NCBI RefSeq assembly: GCF_001839655.2
Contig: NZ_CP056087.1
Location: 1,922,001 to 1,986,000 of the forward strand
Reading direction: 5' to 3'
DNA length: 64,000 bases
Origin: Pseudomonas argentinensis
Lineage (GTDB): Bacteria > Pseudomonadota > Gammaproteobacteria > Pseudomonadales > Pseudomonadaceae
Shown: piece by piece, positions 51,801 to 59,502 of the stretch
How positions within the stretch are numbered: position 1 is the first letter of the stretch
How the letters are laid out: each line of letters opens with the position of its first letter
Translations under genes and position numbers: made by a program
The notes under the pieces: generated by a model
What the model saw: the letters and a program-made list of their open reading frames with translations, nothing else
What the model was told of the DNA's origin: nothing
Database searches by the model: none

Positions 51801-54800
51801 GGTGACGAAGCCTGCAGTGATTTGCGCAGCGGTCAGCGTGACGGTCTGCGGCGTGGTGCCGTTGGTGATGACCAGCGTATCGCCCGCTACGGCGCCGGCC
51901 GGCAGACCTACGCGCACGTCTACCGGGCCATTCAGTTCGGCCTTGCTGATGATGCCGTCGTTGTTGGCATCTTCGGTAATGGTAACGACCGGAGCAGCAC
52001 CCGTGGTGCCGGCCAGGGTGTCTACCTTGGCGGTGTCTGTGCCTTTTTCGGAGGTGTTGCCGAACTGATCTTGCAGCGTTGCTTCAACGGTCAGGGTGTT
52101 GCCTTCCCCTGGGCTTGGGAAGGTGGTGGTGACGAAGCCTGCAGTGATTTGCGCAGCGGTCAGCGTGACGGTCTGCGGCGTGGTGCCGTTGGTGATGGCC
52201 AGCGTATCGCCCGCTACGGCGCCGGCCGGCAGACCTACGCGCACGTCTACCGGGCCATTCAGTTCGGCCTTGCTGATGATGCCGTCGTTGTTGGCATCTT
52301 CGGTAATGGTAACGACCGGAGCAGCACCCGTGGTGCCGGCCAGGGTGTCTACCTTGGCGGTGTCTGTGCCTTTTTCGGAGGTGTTGCCGAACTGATCTTG
52401 CAGCGTTGCTTCAACGGTCAGGGTGTTGCCTTCCCCTAGGCTTGGGAAGGTGGTGGTGACGAAGCCTGCAGTGATTTGCGCAGCGGTCAGCGTGACGGTC
52501 TGCGGCGTGGTGCCGTTGGTGATGACCAGCGTATCGCCAGCCACGGCGCCGGCCGGCAGACCTACGCGCACGTCTACCGGGCCATTCAGTTCGGCCTTGC
52601 TGATGATGCCGTCGTTGTTGGCATCTTCGGTAATGGTAACGACCGGAGCAGCACCCGTGGTGCCGGCCAGGGTGTCGACCTTGGCGGTGTCGGTACCTAT
52701 CTCGGAGGTGTTGCCGAACTGGTCACGCAGGGTGGCTTCGACGGTTAGGGTGTTGCCTTCGCCCGGGTTGGCGAAGGTCGTTGGGACGAAGCCTGCAGTG
52801 ATCTGCGCAGCCGTGAGCGTAATGCTCTGCGGGGTGGTGCCGTTTGTGATGACCAAGGTATCGCCAGCCACTGCACCTGCTGGCAGGCCTACGCGGACGT
52901 CGATAGGGCCGTTGAGCTCAGCCTTGCTGATCACGCCATCGTTGTTGGCGTCTTCAGTGATGGTGACTACTGGGGCCGCGCCGGTGTCGCCGGCAAGGGT
53001 GTCGATAGCTCCATTGTCGGTAGCGCGGCCAGTATTGCCAGCCGGATCAGTGACCTGGGCACCAACGGTGTATGGGCCTTCAGCCAATGCCTGCGGTACA
53101 TCGACGGTATAAGTGCCGCCAGCCAAAACCGGGGTGGTGAAGGTAAAACTTGTACCGTTCTGGGTGACGGTCAGGGTGACGATGCTACCAACCGGCGCGT
53201 CGGTCGTACCGGTAATGGTTGGAGTGGTGTCGTTGCTAATCGTCGGAGCATCGACGCTGATGGTCGGTGCGGTGGTATCGACGCTATAGCCTTCGGTATC
53301 GGAGGCGGTGCCGACGTTACCGGCGGCATCGTTGGTGCTGATGCTGGCAGTGATGGTCTGGCCTGCATCGGCGACCAGGTCGGCACCGGGCACGTTGATA
53401 CTGAAGCCCAGGGTGCCGTTGGTGTTGGTCACCAGGCCGGTGAAGGTATTGCCATTGACGGTCAAGGTGACGGTGTCGCCAACCTTGGCATCGCCACCAA
53501 CGGTGCCAGTAACGGGGATCTGCTGGCCGGCTTCGGTGCCGTTGATCACGTCATCAGCGGTGATATTGGCATCGAGGGTGATGGTCGGTACTGGAGCAGT
53601 GGTATCGACGCTATAGCCTTCGGTGTCGGATGCAGTGCCGACGTTACCGGCGGCATCAGTGGTGCTGATGCTGGCGGTAATGGTCTGGCCAGCGTCGGCT
53701 ACCAGGTCGGCGCCCGGCACGTTGATACTGAAGCCCAAGGTGCCGTTGGTGTTGGTCACCAGGCCGGTGAAGGTATTGCCATTGACGGTCAAGGTGACGG
53801 TGTCGCCAACCTTGGCGTCGCCGCCAACGGTGCCAGTAATGGGGATCTGCTGGCCGGCTTCGGTGCCGTTGATCACGTCATCAGCGGTGATATTGGCATC
53901 GAGGGTGATGGTCGGGACTGGAGCTGTAATATCGATAGCCCCGCTGTCGGTGGCCGAACCGATGTTGCCAGCTGGATCCGAGACCTGAGCAACGACGGCG
54001 TATGGACCATCGGCCAATGCCTGAGGCATATCGACGGTGTAAGTCCCACCAGCCAGAACCGGCGTGGTCACGGTAGTGACGTTGGTGCCCTGGGTAATGG
54101 TCAGCGTAACGGTGCTGCCCACTGGTGCATCGGTAGTACCGGTGATGGTCGGCGTAGTGTCGTTGGTGATAGCCGGCGCATCGACCGTAATCACCGGTGC
54201 GGTGGTATCGACAGCACCGCTGTCGGTAGCCGAACCAGTGTTGCCAGCTGGATCAGTCACCTGAGCGCCAACGGTATACGGGCCTTCAGCCAATGCCTGA
54301 GGCACATCGGCGATATAGGTGCCGCCAGCCAGAACCGGGGTAGTCACGGTAATGACGGTACTGCCCTGGGTAATGGTCAGCGTAACGGTGCTGCCCACCG
54401 GCGCATCGGTGGTGCCGGTGATGGTTGGCGTGGTGTCGTTGGTGATCGCAGGCGCATCGACGGTGATTGCTGGAGCAGTCGTGTCGATGGCACCACTGTC
54501 GGTAGCCGAGCCGGTGTTGCCGGCGGCGTCAGTGATCGAGGCATCGACGGAATAGGGCCCTTCGACCAAGCCAGCCGGTACGTTTGCAGAATAGGTTCCA
54601 CCAGCAACCACGGTAGCCGTGGTGGTCAGTACGGTGGTGCTCTGAGCAATAGTCAGCGTAACGACGCTGCCCACTGGTGCATCGGTAGTACCGGTGATGG
54701 TCGGCGTGGTGTCATTGGTAATGGCCGGCGCATCGACGGTGATCGCCGGCGCGGTGGTATCGATGGCACCACTGTCGGTAGCCGAACCAGTGTTGCCCGC

Positions 54801-57800
54801 CGGATCAGTTACCTGAGCGCCAACGGTATACGGGCCTTCGGCCAGCGGCTGAGGTAGCTCGACGCTGTAGGTACCGCCAGCCAATACCGGCGTGCTGACC
54901 GTAAAGGTGTTGGCGCCTTGAGTAATGGCTAGGGTAACGGTGCTGCCCACCAGCGCATCGGTGGTACCGGTAATGGTCGGCGTGGTGTCGTTGGTGATAG
55001 CCGGGGCGTCGACGGTGATTGCTGGAGCAGTCGTGTCGATGGCGCCACTGTCAGTGGCCGAGCCGGTGTTGCCGGCGGCGTCGGTGACGATGGCATCAAC
55101 CGAGTACGGACCTTCAGCCAGGCCAGCAGGCACGTCAGCGGAATAAGTGCCGCCCGCCACGACCGTAGCTGTGGTGGCCAGTACGGTAGTGCCTTGTGTA
55201 ATTGTCAGCGTAATAACGCTGCCTACTGGTGCATCGGTAGTACCGGTAATGGTCGGCGTAGTGTCGTTAGTAATAGCAGGCGCATCGACGGTAATTGCCG
55301 GAGCCGTGGTATCGATGGCACCGCTGTCAGTGGCCGAGCCAGTATTGCCAGCGGCGTCAGTGATCGAGGCATCAACGGCGTAGGATCCTTCGACCAGGCC
55401 TGCCGGTACGTTGGCAGAATAGGTTCCACCAGCAACCACGGTAGCCGTGGTGGTCAGTACGGTAGTGCCTTGTGTAATTGTCAGCGTAATAACGCTGCCT
55501 ACTGGTGCATCGGTAGTACCGGTGATGGTCGGCGTGGTGTCGTTAGTAATAGCAGGCGCATCGACGGTAATTGCCGGAGCCGTGGTATCGATCGCACCGC
55601 TGTCAGTGGCCGAGCCGGTGTTGCCGGCGGCGTCGGTGACGGTGGCATCAACCGAGTACGGGCCTTCAGCCAGGCCAGTAGGTACGTCAACGGAATAAGT
55701 GCCGCCCGCCACGACCGTAGCTGTGGTGGTCAATACGGTACTGCCCTGGGTAATGGTCAGCGTAACGGTGCTGCCCACCAGCGCATCGGTGGTACCGGTA
55801 ATGGTCGGCGTGGTGTCGTTGGTGATAGCCGGGGCGTCGACGGTGATTGCTGGAGCAGTCGTGTCGATAGCACCGCTGTCTGTGGCCGAGCCAGTATTGC
55901 CGGCGGTGTCAGTGATCGAGGCATCAACGGAATAGGGCCCTTCGACCAAGCCAGTAGGTACGTCAGCGGAATAAGTGCCGCCCGCCACGACCGTAGCTGT
56001 GGTGGTCAGTACGGTGGTGCCCTGAGTAATAGTCAGCGTGACAGTGCTGCCCACCGGCGCATCGGTAGTTCCGGTGATGGTCGGTGTGGTGTCGTTGGTG
56101 ATAGCCGGGGCGTCGACGGTGATTGCTGGAGCAGTCGTGTCGATGGCGCCACTGTCAGTGGCCGAGCCGGTGTTGCCGGCGGCGTCGGTGACGATGGCAT
56201 CAACCGAGTACGGACCTTCAGCCAGGCCAGCAGGCACGTCAGCGGAATAAGTGCCGCCCGCCACGACCGTAGCTGTGGTGGTCAGTACGGTGGTGCCCTG
56301 AGTAATAGTCAGCGTAATAACGCTGCCCACCGGCGCATCGGTAGTACCGGTAATGGTCGGCGTAGTGTCGTTAGTAATAGCAGGCGCATCGACGGTAATT
56401 GCCGGAGCCGTGGTATCGATGGCACCGCTGTCAGTGGCCGAGCCGGTGTTGCCGGCGGCGTCGGTGATCGAGGCATCAACGGCGTAGGATCCTTCGACCA
56501 GGCCTGCCGGTACGTTGGCAGAATACGTTCCGCCGGCAACCACGGTAGCCGTGGTGGTCAGTACGGTAGTGCCTTGTGTAATTGTCAGCGTAATAACGCT
56601 GCCTACTGGTGCATCGGTAGTACCGGTGATGGTCGGCGTCGTGTCGTTGGTAATGGCCGGCGCATCGACCGTAATTGCCGGAGCGGTGGTATCGACAGTA
56701 CCGCTGTCAGTGGACGAGCCGGTGTTGCCGGCTGGGTCAGTTACCTGAGCGCCAACGGTATACGGGCCTTCGGTCAGAGCCTGGGGCACATCGGCGATAT
56801 AGGTGCCGCCAGCCAGAACCGGGGTAGTCACGGTAATGACGGTACTGCCCTGGGTAATGGTCAGCGTAACGGTGCTGCCCACTGGTGCATCGGTAGTACC
56901 GGTGATGGTCGGCGTAGTGTCGTTGGTAATGGCCGGCGCATCGACCGTAATTGCCGGAGCGGTAGTGTCGATAGCGCCGCTGTCGGTGGCCGAGCCGGTG
57001 TTGCCAGCGGCGTCAGTGACCGAGGCATCAACGGAGTAAGGACCTTCAGCCAGGCCAGCAGGCACGTCAACGGAATAAGTGCCGCCCGCCACGACCGTAG
57101 CTGTGGTGGTCAGTACGGTACTGCCCTGGGTAATGGTCAGCGTAACGGTGCTGCCCACCGGTGCATCGGTAGTTCCGGTAATGGTCGGCGTCGTGTCGTT
57201 GGTAATGGCCGGCGCATCGACCGTAATTGCCGGAGCGGTGGTATCGACAGTACCGCTGTCAGTGGCCGAGCCGGTGTTGCCGGCTGGGTCAGTTACCTGA
57301 GCGCCAACGGTATACGGGCCTTCGGTCAGAGCCTGGGGCACATCGGCGATATAGGTGCCGCCAGCCAGAACCGGGGTAGTCACGGTAATGACGGTACTGC
57401 CCTGAGTAATTGTCAGGGTAACGGTGCTGCCCACTGGTGCATCGGTAGTACCGGTGATGGTCGGCGTAGTGTCGTTGGTGATAGCCGGCGCATCGACCGT
57501 AATCACCGGTGCGGTGGTATCGACAGTACCGCTGTCTGTGGCCGAGCCAGTATTGCCGGCGGTGTCAGTGACCGAGGCATCAACGGAGTAAGGGCCTTCA
57601 GCCAGACCAGCAGGCACGTCAACGGAATAAGTGCCGCCCGCCACGACCGTAGCTGTGGTGGTCAGTACGGTACTGCCCTGGGTAATGGTCAGCGTGACAG
57701 TGCTGCCCACCGGCGCATCGGTGGTACCGGTAATGGTCGGCGTGGTGTCATTGGTAATAGCAGGGGCATCGACGGTAATTGCCGGTGCAGTCGTGTCGAT

Positions 57801-59192
57801 GGCGCCACTGTCGGTAGCCGAACCGGTGTTGCCGGCGGCGTCAGTGATCGAGGCATCAACGGCGTAGGATCCTTCGACCAGGCCTGCCGGTACGTTGGCA
57901 GAATACGTTCCACCAGCAACCACGGTGGCTGTCGTGGTCACAACGGTAGTGCCTTGTGTAATGGTCAGCGTAACGACGCTGCCCACCGGCGCATCGGTAG
58001 TTCCGGTGATGGTCGGTGTGGTGTCGTTGGTGATAGGCGGGGCATCGACAGTGATTGCTGGAGCAGTCGTGTCGATGGCACCACTGTCGGTAGCCGAGCC
58101 AGTATTGCCGGCGGCGTCGGTGACGGTGGCATCAACCGAGTACGGGCCTTCAGCCAGGCCAGTAGGTACGTCAACGGAATAAGTGCCGCCCGCCACGACC
58201 GTAGCTGTGGTGGTCAGTACGGTACTGCCCTGGGTAATGGTCAGCGTAACGGTGCTGCCCACCGGCGCATCGGTGGTGCCGGTAATGGTCGGCGTGGTGT
58301 CGTTGGTAATGGCCGGCGCATCGACGGTGATCGCCGGCGCCATAGTATCGACGGTATAAGGACGGCTGGCCGTGGCGGTGCCGACATTGCCTGCTGCATC
58401 CGCACTGCTGACCGTCGCGCTGATGGTGTTGAGGCTGCCGAGGTCAGCGCTGCTGACCGGAATGCTGAAGCCGAGCGCGCCGTTGCCGAGGGCGATGACC
58501 GTACCACTATAGAGGGTGCCCCCCAGGTTCAGGGTGATCGCGTCGCCAACTCGCGCATCGCCGCCCACCGTGCCGGTGATGGTCACCGTGGCGGTGCCGA
58601 GGTCGGCGCTGTTGAGAGCGTCATCGCCAGTGATCGGATCGATGCCGATGGTTACCACTGGAGCGGTTGCGTCGGGTGGGGTTGTATCGGGTGTGGCCGT
58701 GGCCGCTGCAGTGGTGAAAATGGCCGGGTCGTTGTCTTCGATCAGGTTGAAGCCGGGGGTGCCCAGTCCGGTAGTCTGAAAACCGATCGTCGGATCAACG
58801 CGTTGTGCCGTCTCGTCGAGCATTACCGCGCTATGGCCGCCACCCGCGCCGCCGCCACCAGCGCCCGCGCCGGGACCTGCCGCGGTGGGCTCGAGGTCGA
58901 CGGTGGGGTCCATGCCTGCTGCCAGTGCCTGCTCGAGTTCACTGGCGGGCGCTTGCGCAGCCTCCGCAACGTCTTGCGTTTCGGGGTTGCCGGCTTGCCA
59001 GGAGCTGTTGGCACCAAGCTGGACGGTTTCGCCGTTCGCCATCTCAAGCGTCACGGAGCCGCCATCGGCCGTGGTGACCTGCTCGCCAGCGAAGACGCGA
59101 TCCCCCTCAAATACCTGACGCCGAACTCCGTCAATCGAGGTGACGAAGACTTGGCCAATCAAAGATTTGATGACGGCGGCGAAATTGCTCAT
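45834..59192 (-). CDS. lapA: Giant LapA-type retention-module adhesin (type I secreted)
   Basis: A biofilm adhesin of 4452 residues held in LapE by its N-terminus. In order (residues approximate): retention module 1-75 (MSNFAAVIKSLIGQVFVTS); LapG site TAAG at 103-106; a first Ig-like unit 171-282; 16 tandem 92-residue Ig-like units 282-1753; two 109-residue DxNxxxDDVIN-type units 1754-1971; a 17th Ig-like unit to 2065; five 109-residue units with EF-hand-like loops 2065-2610; a domain I do not recognise 2610-2800; a cadherin-like domain to 2911; five Calx-beta-type units to 3518; a PA14-like domain to 3718; another cadherin-like domain; a VWA domain with MIDAS DTSGSM near 3858 and a 144-residue insertion; RTX repeats (GGAGDDILFGG) 4218-4355; and the secretion signal. 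I noticed no cysteine. The start MSNF is six codons inside the longest frame and fits the family. LapG, LapD, LapE, LapB and LapC are all adjacent. Confidence 0.95.
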   Translation of the reverse strand: MSNFAAVIKSLIGQVFVTSIDGVRRQVFEGDRVFAGEQVTTADGGSVTLEMANGETVQLGANSSWQAGNPETQDVAEAAQAPASELEQALAAGMDPTVDLEPTAAGPGAGAGGGGAGGGHSAVMLDETAQRVDPTIGFQTTGLGTPGFNLIEDNDPAIFTTAAATATPDTTPPDATAPVVTIGIDPITGDDALNSADLGTATVTITGTVGGDARVGDAITLNLGGTLYSGTVIALGNGALGFSIPVSSADLGSLNTISATVSSADAAGNVGTATASRPYTVDTMAPAITVDAPAITNDTTPTITGTTDAPVGSTVTLTITQGSTVLTTTATVVAGGTYSVDVPTGLAEGPYSVDATVTDAAGNTGSATDSGAIDTTAPAITVDAPPITNDTTPTITGTTDAPVGSVVTLTITQGTTVVTTTATVVAGGTYSANVPAGLVEGSYAVDASITDAAGNTGSATDSGAIDTTAPAITVDAPAITNDTTPTITGTTDAPVGSTVTLTITQGSTVLTTTATVVAGGTYSVDVPAGLAEGPYSVDASVTDTAGNTGSATDSGTVDTTAPVITVDAPAITNDTTPTITGTTDAPVGSTVTLTITQGSTVITVTTPVLAGGTYIADVPQALTEGPYTVGAQVTDPAGNTGSATDSGTVDTTAPAITVDAPAITNDTTPTITGTTDAPVGSTVTLTITQGSTVLTTTATVVAGGTYSVDVPAGLAEGPYSVDASVTDAAGNTGSATDSGAIDTTAPAITVDAPAITNDTTPTITGTTDAPVGSTVTLTITQGSTVITVTTPVLAGGTYIADVPQALTEGPYTVGAQVTDPAGNTGSSTDSGTVDTTAPAITVDAPAITNDTTPTITGTTDAPVGSVITLTITQGTTVLTTTATVVAGGTYSANVPAGLVEGSYAVDASITDAAGNTGSATDSGAIDTTAPAITVDAPAITNDTTPTITGTTDAPVGSVITLTITQGTTVLTTTATVVAGGTYSADVPAGLAEGPYSVDAIVTDAAGNTGSATDSGAIDTTAPAITVDAPAITNDTTPTITGTTDAPVGSTVTLTITQGTTVLTTTATVVAGGTYSADVPTGLVEGPYSVDASITDTAGNTGSATDSGAIDTTAPAITVDAPAITNDTTPTITGTTDALVGSTVTLTITQGSTVLTTTATVVAGGTYSVDVPTGLAEGPYSVDATVTDAAGNTGSATDSGAIDTTAPAITVDAPAITNDTTPTITGTTDAPVGSVITLTITQGTTVLTTTATVVAGGTYSANVPAGLVEGSYAVDASITDAAGNTGSATDSGAIDTTAPAITVDAPAITNDTTPTITGTTDAPVGSVITLTITQGTTVLATTATVVAGGTYSADVPAGLAEGPYSVDAIVTDAAGNTGSATDSGAIDTTAPAITVDAPAITNDTTPTITGTTDALVGSTVTLAITQGANTFTVSTPVLAGGTYSVELPQPLAEGPYTVGAQVTDPAGNTGSATDSGAIDTTAPAITVDAPAITNDTTPTITGTTDAPVGSVVTLTIAQSTTVLTTTATVVAGGTYSANVPAGLVEGPYSVDASITDAAGNTGSATDSGAIDTTAPAITVDAPAITNDTTPTITGTTDAPVGSTVTLTITQGSTVITVTTPVLAGGTYIADVPQALAEGPYTVGAQVTDPAGNTGSATDSGAVDTTAPVITVDAPAITNDTTPTITGTTDAPVGSTVTLTITQGTNVTTVTTPVLAGGTYTVDMPQALADGPYAVVAQVSDPAGNIGSATDSGAIDITAPVPTITLDANITADDVINGTEAGQQIPITGTVGGDAKVGDTVTLTVNGNTFTGLVTNTNGTLGFSINVPGADLVADAGQTITASISTTDAAGNVGTASDTEGYSVDTTAPVPTITLDANITADDVINGTEAGQQIPVTGTVGGDAKVGDTVTLTVNGNTFTGLVTNTNGTLGFSINVPGADLVADAGQTITASISTNDAAGNVGTASDTEGYSVDTTAPTISVDAPTISNDTTPTITGTTDAPVGSIVTLTVTQNGTSFTFTTPVLAGGTYTVDVPQALAEGPYTVGAQVTDPAGNTGRATDNGAIDTLAGDTGAAPVVTITEDANNDGVISKAELNGPIDVRVGLPAGAVAGDTLVITNGTTPQSITLTAAQITAGFVPTTFANPGEGNTLTVEATLRDQFGNTSEIGTDTAKVDTLAGTTGAAPVVTITEDANNDGIISKAELNGPVDVRVGLPAGAVAGDTLVITNGTTPQTVTLTAAQITAGFVTTTFPSLGEGNTLTVEATLQDQFGNTSEKGTDTAKVDTLAGTTGAAPVVTITEDANNDGIISKAELNGPVDVRVGLPAGAVAGDTLAITNGTTPQTVTLTAAQITAGFVTTTFPSPGEGNTLTVEATLQDQFGNTSEKGTDTAKVDTLAGTTGAAPVVTITEDANNDGIISKAELNGPVDVRVGLPAGAVAGDTLVITNGTTPQTVTLTAAQITAGFVTTTFPSPGEGNTLTVEATLRDQFGNTSEKGTDTARVDTLAGATGAAPTVEIREDINNDGVIGQNELSGAIDVRVGLPAGSVAGDTVSVTDGTTIKTFTLTAAQITSGHVDTTFANPGEGKTIVVEATLQDQFGNTSGKGIDQALVNSNPVAVDDPVGSPYTVMIGDLGGGSATNNWAQNDSNNQKTVIQARDGNGDNANLLQLAVDGNQNALGVAGSPRAVVNQVPDQLEYDPTTGKSESITLNFSGNLNQAEFRVSRLIAAEEGGEVGRWVAMYEGVEVASGTFKLSGGGSGIFSLDTGTQVFDSIRFEALPTANGAGDGSDYFLTGFSGSGPASANSAYVVNESQTLVIEQGKGLLNNDSDAQANQTLNVVKINGADVPANGKVVLATGVLTVNADGSFNFAANDNNLKSGELKTQSFTYTVSDGYGGTATATATITIIGTEVAPGIGAVSAAVDSTGGQVDEGDNAVFTVNLTNASSTPTTFSLALNPGTAVAGSDYNAALTNQSFSNGVTYNAATGQVTVPAGVTSFTVTVPTINDTLSEPTETFSLTVGGKTGTATIIDNDAAPTVGSVSAAVDSAGGQVDEGDNAVFTVNLTNASSTPTTFSLALNPGTAVAGSDYNAALTNQSFSNGVTYNATTGQVTVPAGVTSFTVTVPTINDTLSEPTETFSLTVGGKTGTATIIDNDAAPTVGSVSAAVDSAGGQVDEGDNAVFTVNLTNASSTPTTFSLALNPGTAVAGSDYNAALTNQSFSNGVTYNATSGQVTVPAGVTSFTVTVPTINDTVSEPTETFSLTVGGKTGTATIIDNDAAPTVGSVSAAVDSAGGQVDEGDNAVFTVNLTNASSTPTTFSLALNPGTAVAGSDYNAALTNQSFSNGVTYNATTGQVTVPAGVTSFTVTVPTINDTVSEPTETFSLTVGGKTGTATIIDNDPAPTVKIIDIGQPGTADDNVVEGNNLVFNVTLSNASSTPTVLAFNATGTAIANVDYKLTAQSFSNGVTYDASTGKITVPAGVTSFSVTVPTLADNVVGEPLETVKLDIGGQSAIGGITDGTPDAKDDSYTKVTGLKAEYYGYNDSSTGAGNDGANLTNLSQVRQFIDSQNPAATFNATTLDYGHLSSASGLGNGTNLQNFLGVNTTTGNGAKANSLSTDPGNTSDAIIKMSGYINLAAGTYQFRVTADDGYSIRINGQVVAEFNNIQSSATATGRSFTIGAANAGPQQIEIIYWDQGGDARLKVEVGQGGTFKVVDSDMLYHVPTTSSLVMEAGDSLTIAGSTLLGNDTDPNGDALSITSVQNATNGTVTLNNGNVVFTPKAGFYGDASFQYSISDGKGGSDIATVTLKVNQPADTIRVAGNGANDNGDNTIGGGAGNDVLLGDAGGTLTTLQPATNYNIALLVDTSGSMQGDRMSLTKSALSNFAKTLAGHDGVVNLTLVGFAGDVTLSTRVADLQNGTKLDSLLADIQRLTANGGTNYEAAFKVASAWFDAQSAAGNTKAAGYENLTFFLSDGDPTFYYNGNTITVSGNGSTTNDQVLLGSLDTFNVLAGKSAVQAIGIGSGVSQKNLSLFDNTTDAPASTYLANGSAATLANFDNNTTGWNNLANWQTSGTGNFSGSVGRSSDALMIRDTVGGSPVTATTPSLTIADGAFSSLRFAYGTADTGNGDALSWKLQQLVQGVWTDVQTGGGTTGGNWTTAETAVVGAGTYRLAFSVDDKSSNFASATMAIDNITRVDYAKVPVGKVEIVNSADELSVALHGGSNANVPVTVGNDTISGGEGNDIIFGDVINTDGLKWGVDGNPARPADLHDGAGVKALETFLELKNGLAPSNADLYDYIRANHETFNVAGDTRGGADKLYGGGGNDILYGQGGNDLLVGGAGDDILFGGAGADTFAWQKGDFGKDAIKDFNVAEGDTIDLSSLLQDHSNNLDSYLKLVTDNGSSTLLISTKGEFNNTDTSNQQVAAKADVQIDLGQASLPSYDINTLIASHTIKVDP
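46615..47047 (-). other. Apparent domain insertion inside the adhesin VWA domain
   Basis: Between the last VWA strand region (AIGIGSGVSQKNLSLFDNTT) and the closing helix (VEIVNSADELSVALHGGS) the protein carries about 144 extra residues, from NFDNNTTGWNNLANW to MAIDNITRVDY. The segment is rich in Gly, Thr, Asn and Trp and has alternating hydrophobic residues, as in jelly-roll carbohydrate-binding domains. In LapA relatives that I know the two flanks are nearly contiguous. Confidence 0.6.
48640..50460 (-). repeat. Calx-beta-type repeat array in the adhesin
   Basis: Four 366-base units (122 residues) run from about 48996 to 50460 and differ at only a few positions; a fifth, diverged unit follows to 48640. 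Each contains the strands VDEGDNAVFTVNLTNASSTP and SEPTETFSLTVGG and ends IIDNDAAPT. The DxxEGD and IIDND motifs fit calcium-binding Calx-beta domains. Confidence 0.85.
51365..53000 (-). repeat. Five 109-residue repeats with EF-hand-like loops
   Basis: Five 327-base units, four of them nearly identical and the last (51365-51690) diverged. Each has a loop matching the EF-hand pattern, DANNDGIISKAE or DINNDGVIGQNE, with Asp, Asn and Asp at positions 1, 3 and 5, Gly at 6 and Glu at 12. Each ends LQDQFGNTSEKGTD or close variants. Confidence 0.85.
53280..53934 (-). repeat. Pair of 109-residue repeats in the adhesin
   Basis: Two 327-base units, nearly identical in protein (TITLDANITADDVINGTEAG...), lie between the 16-unit Ig array and the 17th Ig unit. 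They resemble the single diverged unit at the start of the array (IDPITGDDALNSADLG near 58600). Confidence 0.85.
53934..58350 (-). repeat. Tandem array of sixteen 92-residue Ig-like repeats
   Basis: Sixteen units of 276 bases, each starting TTAPAITVDAPAITNDTTPT and containing GTTDAPVGS. Two unit types alternate irregularly: one with TTTATVVAGGTYS and one with VTTPVLAGGTY. A 17th, more diverged unit lies apart at 53000-53280. Their high identity makes the array prone to change in copy number. Confidence 0.9.
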
Positions 59193-59502
59193 AACCAGCT
59201 CCATGCGCATGCGCGAGGTAAAATCTGTGAAAAGCGTCTATACCGATTTATAGCGGATAATGCTGAAAATACGGCGTCATATAATTGGCGGAAATTTATT
59301 GCTTGAGGGTGGCCGCCAGACTATTGACCCTTCGGGTCCGATCATAAACAATCGGACCGGTTGATGTCACTTTGATATTTTCAGCTGTTTGCCTTCTATC
59401 AAACACTTGAAGTTCCGTGGCAATGATAGTCTTCTGCCGGTCGCTCAGCGACTTGATATATACCGATCAAACATGTCGGCTTTAACAGGGAATTTACTGA
59501 AC
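59193..59502. promoter_or_regulatory. Divergent lapA-lapE control region
   Basis: An AT-rich 310-base region between the adhesin gene and lapE. The segment GTCATATAATTGGC at 59276-59289 matches the FleQ box GTCaNTAAAtTGAC at 10 of 13 defined positions, and a weaker reversed match lies at 59315-59328. A perfect 8-base inverted repeat GGTCCGAT / ATCGGACC sits at 59335-59358. I could not define -35/-10 pairs with confidence. FleQ is the known c-di-GMP-responsive regulator of lap genes in pseudomonads. Confidence 0.5.

Noticed and set aside
48996-58350. Regular repeats that could be mistaken for a CRISPR array
   Set aside because: The units are 276-366 bases, in frame, and encode protein domains. 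There are no short repeats with unique spacers and no cas genes.
59193-59260. A TATAAA about 55 bases upstream of the adhesin start as its -10 box
   Set aside because: No -35 at the right spacing was found, so I did not list it as a promoter.
55194-59306. A 1370-codon open frame on the plus strand, antisense to the adhesin
   Set aside because: It arises because the repeat units lack stop codons in that frame. Its translation is a low-complexity repeat with no signal peptide or domain, and the opposite strand has the full adhesin with all expected domains.
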